64,000 nt of DNA from Elephas maximus indicus (Eukaryota; Chordata; Mammalia; Proboscidea; Elephantidae). Positions 11,601 to 23,600 of this stretch are shown here, one piece after another. The notes below the pieces were generated by a model, which was given only the letters and a program-made list of their open reading frames with translations, had not been told where the DNA came from and made no database searches. How positions within the stretch are numbered: position 1 is the first letter of the stretch; every line of letters starts with the position of its first letter. The position numbers and the translations under genes were made by a program. The stretch covers positions 48,981,768-49,045,767 of the forward strand of contig NC_064831.1 of the NCBI RefSeq assembly GCF_024166365.1, read 5' to 3'.

Positions 11601-14600
11601 CTGGGTTCCAGCCTTCACTTTGGCATAACTAGTTTTACATTCTTGGGGAAGGTACTTAATCTCTTCTGTCTGAGCTCATGTCCTGTTCTGAAAAGGAGTA
11701 GCTGAGAAAGGTCCTTCTAGTGTTAAAAAATTTGAATTTCACACTAACACGAAAGTAATGTTGCACTGTATCTCTACTGAACTTTCATATCTTTTTGAAA
11801 GGAATTTGTAGAGAGGATTGTTAGGTGAGTGAGGGGTGGGAGGGGCATTTAGACACACTTTTCTGAAAGAAGCGTTTAGTGACGTGGATATTTCAGACAG
11901 CAATGGTACTATTCAGCACAGGCAGAGTGCTTTCCTATTAAATGCTGTTTAATGATAAATGCTTTAGGATATAACTAATATATTCTACTTAGTAACTTAC
12001 TACTTAGCAAAGTCAATAATAACTGGGGGCAGGGAGAAAACTTTTATTTCTAAATGTATAAAGCTGAGAAGTTGCAGGTATGCTGTGAATTTCCTTTGGC
12101 TCTGGCTTGCTTAATTATTCTTTGCACCTTCCCTCCACTTTAACCAAGGCCTTGGCATAGTGTGATGTAGGGAACTTCCTGCAACCACCTTTCAGCTTGA
12201 AGTGCTGTGGCTGGATGCTAAAGGTGCAGGGTGGAGATAAACCCTCATAATCCAACCTTCTTTGGCTCTTATCATGCCTTTACCCAAATTTCTTCCAAGT
12301 TTATTTTCAGTTTCTTGCTGAAGTGTCAGTTTCTTAAAACAGATTCATCTCTACTCCCTGTATCAGCACCTCTGCTAACAGTACAACTTTTAGCACATTC
12401 CCTTCCCTTTATTGCTTTTGAAACATTTCCTCCCTGCTAAAGAAGGAGCAAAGGAGGAAGGCAGAGAAATACAGGCTTTTAAATAATATGTGTGTATGTA
12501 TCTTTTAAATTACCCCAGAAAACTTCTATATATTTCAAAAACAGAACAAATAATTTCTGTTTCTGAATTTGATATATCTGCATAATGAGTGGGATATTTT
12601 GGAGGCGTTTGCGATAAAAAGGACATCAATTTTTCCTGTTCAATCTTATACCTACTTTTAGTCTTAAGGCAAGAACTGGCGATTTGAGACTTGAGAATTA
12701 TGTGGTATCTTTATTAAAATCTTAGGCAGCTCTCTTTATTAAGGCTACATTTAATTTCTAACCATGTAGCCATAGGGGAAGTAGCTGTTGACATACGTCT
12801 TTCTCTCCTACCCACTTCTAAAATGACTAACTCCTGCCTTCATATTTGTTTTAATGGGTTTTATTTTTATCAGGTCCGTGTCTTTTATTACAAGCTACCT
12901 GAAGCCCTTTTGGAAGTAGGTGGAGTATTAAATGGGAACACGTTTATTGATAAAAATAATTTCACACAGCTATTTCTTAGGATGGGAATGCCTATAGACA
13001 CATCTTCCGTAGACGAATTAGAAAGAGGACTCTCCAGTTCAGGGCCATCACCGTTATCCTAGGAAAGTCTCGTTTTGATTGGCTCTTCCCTGTATTTGGA
13101 GCACAATGTAAATAGAAAAAGAATAACTTATGAATTTCAAAATTATTCTCCCATCTAATACTATGCATTGGTTCCATAGGCTTTGTAGCTGAGCAGTTTC
13201 TAAACAACACAGCCACTCAGCTGACATACCATGGATTATGTGAACTAACTTCAACGGTTCAGGAAGGAGAGCTTTGTGTGTTTTTTCGGAACAATCATTT
13301 TAGCACCATGACCAAATACAAGGTATGACCTAGAAGGAGCTGTTTAACTGTTATTCTCAATTAAAGGAGTGTGATTTAGAGATGTCTTATAATATGCTTT
13401 AGAATAAAAGATGTTAGCATAAAATTCATTAACCATCAAACTGTGAAGATTATTATTAAATACTTCTTTATGATGGAATGGATTAGCAATGTACGTGTTA
13501 TCAAATTAGTTTTTTATTTTTAATTAAGTCTCACTTCTTTTTTACAGATTACTGCATTAAGAAGTATTTACTATTTTAATTTCTAAGGAAAAAAAGAGAG
13601 AGAGAAACCCGAAAGATAGAAATAGAATGACTTCTAATTATGGCTGTTTATGTCTGAGGGCTAAAGGAGTTGAAAGAAAGAATCAAGTTTTGCCTGGATG
13701 ATAGTGTTTGCTATTAAAGTTATCAGTATGACTTTAAATTCTTCTGTTACTGGTATTTATGGTTCTGCCAAAAAATCTCACTGATTTATCCCTTTTTATA
13801 TCTCTCACCTCCATCCAATTTTTTACAGCTGCTACCTAGCTCAAGTCTTTATGAACTTGCACATAGACTTCTACCATAGAATCTTGCTCTGATCATGTCA
13901 ATAATACAGCAAAAATGTTCATTAGCACCGAGTACCTCAAGGATAAAATCTCAAGATATTTTCTACTATTCCCCTATGCCAACACTTTGCTTTAGCCAGA
14001 ATGGTCTGTCTACTTATTGATAGCCTTTCACCCCCGTGTATACGTATGCTTTCTCATTGCTGCATCTTGACGGCCATTTCTTACCCCATAGTCCCTATTT
14101 TGAAAGACCTCATCACTCCTTTTTGCCTGTCCAAATTTTATCCGTCCTTTAATAAGCATTTCAAATACTAACTCCTTAAACCAGTGGTTCTCAGCCCAGG
14201 TTCAATGATAGAACTGCCTGAGGAGCTTTTAAGAAAATACCAGTGGCTCAGAATCCACCACCAACTCCATGAAATCAGAATCTCTGGAGCTGAGAGCTGA
14301 GCATCAGTGTTTGTTTAGATGCTCCCAGGTGATTCTAATGTGCAGCCAAGGCTGAGGACTCCTGGCCACACCATCCTTATTTGGCCCTTATTGATTAGTA
14401 CCTGGTTACCTGTTTTCTTTCCATGTAAATGTGTCTTATTTTCTTAAATGGAAGTAAAATTATTGAAGTCAGGACTCAGGTCTTATTTCCTTAAACACCT
14501 TACTTATTGAGTTGCACAGAGTAGTGTAAAATAATGATTTGTTTGCTTATGTCAGCGTACCATAAAGCCCTAGCTCTCCTATTCCCATCTTAGTTACAAC

Positions 14601-17600
14601 AAGGGTTCATTTGTATTGCCCCCACATTTTAGTTAGGTGCATGCTAGGTATGGGCCCAAAATCATCCACCCAAACCAACCAAACCCACTGCCGCCGAGTC
14701 AATTCCGAACTGTAGCGACACTATAGGACAGCGTAGAACTGCCCCACAGAGGCAGGTTTGAACTGCCGACCTCTTAGTTAAGAGCCGTAGCACTTAACCA
14801 CTATGCCACCAGGGCTTGCAAATCATCCACGGTCCTCAGAAATCTAAGGGCAAAGTTACAAAGCACTGTTACATCAGAATCAGAATTACTGCTACACAGT
14901 GATGACTGATAAGTCATTTTAGCTTTGCCTGACCTCGTCAAAGAACCCTGGTGGCACAGTGGTTAAGAGCTTGGCTGCTAACCAAAAAGGTTGTCATTTT
15001 GAATTCACCAGCCGTCTCCTTGGAAACCCAATGGGGCAGTTCTACTCCATTCTCTAGGGTCACCATAAGTTGGAATGACTCGATGGCAATGGGCTTTGAC
15101 CTCATCAAGTCCAGTCTTTATCCATTCATTTAGCAAATACCCATTGAGCATATATTATGTCTGGGTGCTCAAGCTAAGTACTAGGACTGCAGCTCAGAGC
15201 AAGGTTAGCTGGTTCCTGCCATTTAAGGATCCGTAGTTTGACAAGGGGCAGGTGTTAAACAGTCACACAAATAATTTATTTCTATTGCAACATACCTGTA
15301 AAATGTACATATAACATGCTGTGAGAGCTTATATCAAGACTTACAACCTAGTTGGGGTTGTCAGGAAGGACTTCCTGGAGAAGGCCACATTTAAACTGAG
15401 ACCTGAAAAAGGAGTCTTCTAGGAGTTACTCAGTTAGCCAAAAAAGGGTTAATTAAGCAGATGGAACATTGTGTGCAAAGCCCTAAGGAGGGAAAGAGCT
15501 TGATTCATTAAGAAATTGAAAGAGGGCCAGTGTAGCTAAAGCACAGCAAAGGAGAAGCACGAGAGGCTAAAGAGAGGCAGGTGACAGATCTTGCGGATTC
15601 TTGAGTTTCAAGGAGAGTCAACCCTTGGTTTCCTGATGACCCTGTAGTTCTTTTCCTTCTCCCTTTTTGGCTCAGCTTAGCAGGCATGAGATAGTTCAGC
15701 AGGAAAACAACAAGGTCTCTGTCAAAAGTGAGCTCCATATGTTTCCTTTTCTATCAAGGCCATATCCCTGACCAGGAAGTCTGTTATTCATCAGCTAGGT
15801 ATTCTCAGTTTCTTTTCTTCTCTTTTTTTATTGTGCTTTAGGTGAAAGTTTACAAATCAAGTCAGTCTCTCATACAAAAATTTATATATACCTTGCTATA
15901 TACTCCTAGTTGCTCTCCCCCTAATGAGACAGCACACTCCTTCCCTCCACTCTCTATTTTCATGTCCATTTGGGCATCTTCTGACCCCCTCTGCCCCCTC
16001 ATCTCCCATCCAGACAGGAGCTGCCCACATAGTCTCATGTGTCTACCCAATCCAAGAAGCTCACTCCTTACCAGTATCATTTTCTATCCCATAGTCCAGT
16101 CCAATCCCTGTCTGAAGAGTTGGCTTTGGGAATGGTTCCTGTCTTGGCTAACAGAATGTCTGGGGACCATGACCTCCAGGGTCCTTCTAGTCTCAGTCAG
16201 ACCATTAAGTCTCTCAGTTTCTTGTATAAAGCAGTATATGGTTGGGGAGGGGGTGTGTCTCTTGGGGCCCTTTCCACCATGTGTCTGTGTCTGGCCTAAG
16301 CATGCCTTTTTGTGACATAATGGTAACTCAGGAAATGTATGTATTTTGCTGTTTGTCTGCTTCTAAGTTTTCCTTAGTAAGTCTTATCCAGGGCTAAGCC
16401 GTGTGCCGCTAGTGATGTGTGTCTACCTGCTGCTTACACAACATTAACATGCTTTGGCGTTTGGAGCAAGAGTGGATGTAGAATTTAGTCAGGAGACTAT
16501 TGCAGTAGGCCAGGCAAGAGATTATAGTGACATGGACTACGATGGTAACGGAATGGAGAGTAGACCTAGATTCCAAAGACATTTAGGAGTTATAATCAAC
16601 CAGATTTGGTGAATAGGATCTGAAAAATAAAAAGAATGACTTGTGGGTTCTGAGCAGGAACAACTGAATGATTGGTGGCACTTTTTATTGAAACAGAAAA
16701 CACTGGAAGAGAAGACAGATCACAAAAGACCAGGCTTAGAACTGTTAGAGCTGCTTCTGAGGGAGGCATCTCTCCAAGTGGAAATGTTAGGTAAATTGTT
16801 CAAGACTGGGATAATTTTGGCACACAGTAATTTGTGGAGAGGATGAGATGTATAAGGAAAATACACACGAGAAGAAAAAGAAAGGGCCTAGCTCAGAGAT
16901 TTGAGAAGTGCCAACAATTAAGGATCAAGTAGAGGAATATGAACTGTCAATGGAGACTGAGAAAGAAGAGATAAGAGGAAAATCTAAAGAATATTGTGTC
17001 TTGGAAGCCAAGGGGAAGAGAGTGTTTGAAGAACGATGGAGACCTTTACTTGTCAGATGCTGTTGACGGAATATGTGAGATAAGAAGACTGGGGAAAGAA
17101 GTGTCAATCAGCAATGTGGATGTCATTGGTGATGTTTTAGAGAATGGTGGTGGCAGAAGAAATCCAATTTGAGTTGGTTAAGAAATTATTAAGATATGAG
17201 GAAAGAGAACTTATAGGCAGCTCTTAGAAAAAGCCTGTCTGTGAGCTGTGTTTTTGGCTCATAGCTATAGCGAGGTGTAGAGCCTAGGGAGGATTTTCGT
17301 GTGTGTTAATTTAAGGGACTTGATCATGTTTAAATGTTGAAAGATTTAATAGAGAGATAAAGGTTGAAGATTCAAGACAGAGGATAATTGATATTAGAAG
17401 GCTCCTAAGAAGATGAGAAAGGATAGGAAGTGTAACCCAGAACACAGGTGAAGGGGATTAACCTTTGATAAGGGACCTCTCCATTGTAAAGGAAGCAAAG
17501 AATAGATAGCTATAGGTAAATTTGTAGATTTGATGGCAGGAAGTAGAGCAAGTTATTGTTTGAATGCTTCTGTTTTCTTTGTCATTTACTGAGACTGAGT

Positions 17601-20600
17601 AGGGGTGGGAAGGTACAGTTCCAGATTTGAAGAAGGAAAGTTTGGAGTGGTCTTTGCAGTACGTGAGAGTAACCTCTGATTTTTCTGAGGAAGCTAAGAA
17701 GAATCACCAGGTAGTGTTGAGGATGCCGATCATTACGTGCATATGCCCCTTGCCTGCTTTTTCTGTGGCAATATTCATCAGCATGTGGGCATGAAGAAGG
17801 TAGCTAGAGTGTTGGCCTAGGTTTGAGGCTTGGTTAAGTGGGTGTAACAAAAGGTAGAAGAGCAAGGGAGTTTAGGGAATTTGTAAGAGAAAATTGAGAT
17901 GGAGACACTGGAATGTCTGCTGGATAAGGAGAGAAGTGAAGACAGAAGGGAATGACGGATAAGAGAGGAAGCGAAAGGGTCAATGAACTAGTGATCCCAG
18001 TGCTAAACGGAATAGTTGCAGTGAGAATTCTTGAGCTAGCAGAGTGGAAGGATCGGAGCATGTTACGGAAGAATGAGATGACCATTAAGAATTGGTTGCC
18101 CCTTCCCACCTCATTTCTAATCTTGTTTCCAGAATCTTAGGTTTTCTCTAATAGTATCTCTGATGCTCTAGGTCTGACTATGATCTCTTTTAATATCTTT
18201 GATTTGGTGTCTTATTTACCGCAGAGCTCCTAATCTGGATCTGCTGCTTTCCTGGCCCCCTTTACAATGAGTCCTGATCATTGTCCCTTATTTTTAGTGA
18301 GAGATTTTCTAAGTGCCTTCTCTGAAGGCCTTGCTGAGAGTTACTGTTTCTGCCAGTGTACATCTGCCACCCAGTGAACTGAAGTATATCCTTTGAGGCC
18401 CCAACAGTAAATTATACCTCAACTGTTAAAAGATTTCTCAGTTCTACTGGGTCAGGGAAGTATTCTGGCAGAAATAAACCTATCATCCCAGAGAAACTTT
18501 CTCCTTAATCCTGGCCTCTTCTTTTGCACTTGCCCCCTAGCTACCCATTGAATGAAATGGGCTGCGTCAACAGATACTGAGTTTTTTCCCATCTAAATAT
18601 TAGGGAAAGTGTTGAGGTTCATTCTCTAGAGAGAGTCCCTTAAACCCTCTATCAGTGAAAATGTTTTTAGAGCTCCAGTTCCTGTAGTTCTAGCTGTGCA
18701 TTCACCCTTTAGGCAGCGTCAGAAGTGAATGAACTTAGATAGCTGTTCCTGGGGATGAGAGGAAGTTATGGGCTGTTTGAATACAAAAGATCTTGAACTT
18801 GTTCCCATTGGCCAGATATGCGCCAGGGATCACCCACCCCTTCCCACTCCCACCCTTCATTGTACCTTGGAGTTGGTGGTACTTGTTTACTTCATTATGG
18901 GCATGATAATATTCTGTGACTTTATTATAGAGAGAAATATTACCTAGAGCAAATAAAACATCATTCTTCTCTAAGGTAACCCTATATATAAAAAAAAAAA
19001 AAAAAACCCTATATAGGAGGGATAAAAGGGACCAACTATTCTGGTGGCTAGCCATTAGGGGAAATGAATGCCATTATTTACTATAGTGACTCCTAAACCC
19101 AAACAGCAACATTTTTTTACTTTTTATTATGAAAAATTACAAACTTACAGAAAATGAGGCTAACTTAATATGTGCCTATTATATTCATCACCTACATTTA
19201 ATAATTGACATATTTTCATCTATTTTTAATCTTTGCTTGTATTTCAATATGTACCCTAAAAACTAGTCCATTTAGTCTATTTTCTTTCATACCACATTAC
19301 CACTGTTGCATCTAACAAAATGACAGTAATTCTTTTTTTATTTTATTCTGTTGTTGTTGAGAATATACACAACAAAACAAACACCAGTCCAACAGTTTTT
19401 ACATGTACCATTTAGTGACATTGATTACATTCTTTGAGTTATACAACCATTCTCACCCTCCTTTTCTGAGTTGTTCCTCTCCATTAACATAAATTCACTG
19501 TCACCTAAGGTTCCCATCTAATCATTCAAGTTGCTGTTGTCAACAAAAATTACAATAATTCTTAATATCATCTAATATTCAGTCTGTATTCAAATTTCCC
19601 ATTTTCCCCCAAAATAGTTTTATGGATTGTTTGTTCAAACAAGGATCTAATCAAGGGCCATGAATTGTACTTGGAGGAGTAACTCTGTTTTAATATGATC
19701 CAAACCTTGTCTTTTCCAGGGATCTCATGAGCCTTTGGACTATGTATTTATGCTCCCCATTAAAATCCTCTCAGACCTATTGCCCGTATCCCCATTGTAC
19801 CATCTTTCCAATCTGGAGACTCTTCAGATAAAACATTGCTTTGCTTCTGGCAGAGTACCCAGTGAGTACATTCTTCACAGGGGTCAGAGACACTTTTCTC
19901 TGCACTGACCCAGTGACTGATTAACTGATTTACAACAGAATGTACAACATATCTTTGGCTATTGGTGTAGAACTAGAAGTCCTAAAGGATTATTTAATAA
20001 ATACTGTTGTTGTTAGTAGCTATTGAGTTGACTCCAACTCATGGTGACCATGTGTACAACAGAAGGAAACATTGCCTGATCCTGTGTCATCTCCACAATC
20101 ACCAGCACGTTCAAGTCCGTTGTTGTGGCTACTGTGCCAGTCCATTTCACTGAGGGCTTCTCATTCCCTCGCTGGCCTTCTACTTCACCAAATACCTCTT
20201 CCAGTGAATGAGCCCTCCTAATGACATGTCCAAAGCAAGCAGGTCAGATAATGTTCAGTAGTGATCCATAAGGTTTTCACTGGCTAATTTTTAGAAGTAG
20301 ATTGCCAGACCTTTCTTCCTAGTCTGTCTTAGTTTGAAAGCTCCACTGAAACCTGCCCACCATGGGTGATCCTGCTGGTATTTGAAATATCAGTGGCATA
20401 GCTTCCAACATCATAGCAACATGCAAACCACCACAGTATGACAAACTGACAGACAGGTAGTGGTTAATAAATACTAAAGGAATACTCAATAAAATTTAAG
20501 GAAAGGATTCCTCCAACGTGGTATGTATGCATTTGCTTGGTAAGGAAATAGGATGGAAGATTGCGCCCTTGTTCTGTTAAGTCCTTTCAGCATTAAAAAT

Positions 20601-23600
20601 GTATCGTCTTCCACTAATTCCTGAATTGTGAGAGCTTCTGTAGTTTTTTATAAACCTGAGCCCCAGGGAATCTGATCTAACAAGGATACAAGCAAGGAAA
20701 AAATTGAAAGCTGCTTTTTCAAACAAGAAGTGGCTACTTTATTACTGCATTAGGTCTTGGTAATAATGCCTTCTAACACTTCACTTTTGAAAAACCCTGG
20801 AAATTGTAGGGCCATTTAACTACTCATATTTCGGTGATAACCTTGCTTCTCATCTTTCTACCTCTGTGAACACTTTGGAATAAACAGCTATAGTATAAAC
20901 GCAGTTCATCCCAGAGAGTTCAAGATAACATGTTCAGCAAGAAATAAATTTAACATATGGATAGAATGCTTTTGTACTACAGATAAATGTTGTCTATAAT
21001 TTTTTTTTTTTAGGGGCCACTATCGACTCGACGGCACTGGGTATAATGAACTGACAGTTAGCCATAAATATTTCTAACAATATTATTTTAATAGTTGGGC
21101 TATTTTTAAGATAGTATTTATAAAGCATCTTTATACTTTCTGGTACCCATATTATATCATATCATTATCTGAGGATCCAGGCCAACAATGAAGAAGTCCA
21201 TGCTGGCAGAATAAGCACAATACCTAAGGGAGGTCATCCCCAGTTTCTTTACTGGTTGTACCAAGTTCCTTAGGAATTTATTAAACCCTAATTTGTGTGT
21301 GAAAATCTCTTCTCATCTAAAGTCTTAGGGAACTCTAGAGATGTATGAGTTATGGGCATTTGTTTAACTAAGGGGAGGTATACATGTTTTCTAGTCTATT
21401 ATGTCATTCTCCAGGACTACATCTCAGTTCTAACTCCTGTCTCTAGGCAATGGATATTAGCCATTGCCATTGAGTTGACTCAGACTCATAGTGACCCATA
21501 GGACAGAGTAGAATTGCCCCCATAAGATTTTCAAGGAATGGCTGGGGAATTCGAACTACCAACTTTTTGGTTAGCAGCTATAGCTCTTAACCACTGTGCC
21601 ACCAGGGCTCCAGACAATGGTAAATTCTCTGTTAGGTGAGACCTTTTGGTGACCCTCTGTACATGAAAGCATTGAAGAGAACGTAGATATTTTTAAAACC
21701 TATACCTAGATGAAATATTCTCAATTTACTAGCTGCATGATTCATAGGGTTACAATGGGTATGTTAATCAAATTGATTCATTTTTTTTTTTCTTTAATAA
21801 TATCTACCAGTCACCAAAGTTGAAGCTGAATTAAATTAAAACAAGTCCAGGAGAGCCAAAATACAACCTTGAGTACATGCCACCTGAATTTAGAGACCAT
21901 CTCAAGAATAGATTTGATGCACTGAATATTAATGACCGAAGACCAGAAGAGTTGTGGAACGACATCAAGGATGTCATATAAGAAAAAAGTAAAAAACTCA
22001 TTAAAAATCCAGGAAAGAAAGAAAAGACCAAAATGGATGCCAGAAGAGATTCTGAAACTTGCTGTTAAACGTGAAAAGCTAAAGTGAATGGAAGAAATGA
22101 TGAAGTAAAAGAACTGAACAGAAGATTTCAAAGGGTGGCTGAAGAAGACAAAGTAAAGTATTATACTGCAATGTGCAACGACCCGGAGTTAGGAAACCAA
22201 AAGGGAAGAACACGCTTGTCATTTCTGAAGCTGAAACAAGTGAAGAAAAAATTCAAGCCTTGAGTTGCAATATTGAAGTGTTCTACGGGCCCCCTGGTGG
22301 CCTAGTGATTAAGAGCTATAGCTGTTAACTGAAAGGTCGGCAGTTTGAATCCATCAGGCTCTCCTTGGAAACTATGGGGCAGTTCTACACTGTCCTATAG
22401 GGTTGCTATGAGTCAGAATCAACTTGATAGCAACATATTTTTTATGGGCAAAGTATCGAATGACACATAAAGCATCAAAAGAAGATGGGAGGAATATACA
22501 GAGTCACTGTACCAAAAACAACTGGTCGACATTCAACCATGTCAGGAGGTAGCATATTATCCAGAACCAATGGTACTGAAAGAAGAAGTCAAAGCTGCAC
22601 TGAAGGCATGGACAAAAATCAAGGCTCCAGGAATTGATGGAATACCAATTGAGATGTTTCAACAAAAGGATGCAGCGCTGGAGGTGTATAGTCTATGGCA
22701 AGAAATTTGGAAGACAGCTACCTGGCCAACTGACTGGAAGAGATCCAGGTTTGTACCCATTTCAAAGAAAAGTAATCCATCAGAATATGGAAATTATCAA
22801 ACAATATTACTAATATCACACTCAGGTAAAATTTTACTGAAGATAATTAAAAAATGGTTGTAGCAGTACATCGACAAGGAAGTGCCAGAAATTCAAGCTG
22901 ATTCAGAAGAGGGTGTGGAGTGACAGATATCATTGTTGATGTCAGATGGATCTTGGCTGAAAGCAGAGAATACCAGAAAGATATTTACCTGTTTTTTATT
23001 GAGTATGCAAAGGCATTTGATTGTGTGGATCATAACAAATTATGGATAGCATCACAAAGAATGGGAATTCCAGAACACTTAATTGTGCTCATGCAGAACC
23101 AGTACATAGAACAAGAGGCAATCATTTGAACAGAACAAGGGGATACTGTGTGATTTAAAATCAGGAAAGGTGTGCATCAGAGTTGTATCCTTTCACCATA
23201 CTTATTCAATCTGTATGCTGAGAAAATAGTCCAAGAGGTTGGACTATATGAAGAGAATGTGGCATCAGGATTGGAGGAAAACTCATTAACAACTTGTGAT
23301 ATGCACATGACATAACCTTGCGTGTGGAAAGTAAAGAGGACTTGAAGCACTTACTGATAAAGATCAAAGACTACAGCCTTCAGTATGGTGTACACCTCAA
23401 CATAAAGAAAACAAAAACCCTCACAACTGGACCAATAAGCAACATCATGATAAATGGAGAAAATATTGAAGTTGTCAAGGATTCATTTTACTTGAATCCA
23501 CAATCAATACCTATGGAAGAAATGTTATCCATGATTTTCTTCAGCAAAATTTTACTGGCATGTTATATTAACGATATTGTTAGATAATTTTCGCATCCTG

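Noticed and set aside
15842-16315. 157-codon plus-strand open frame
   Set aside because: It lies mostly on the antisense strand of a truncated L1 3' UTR insertion; no protein features.
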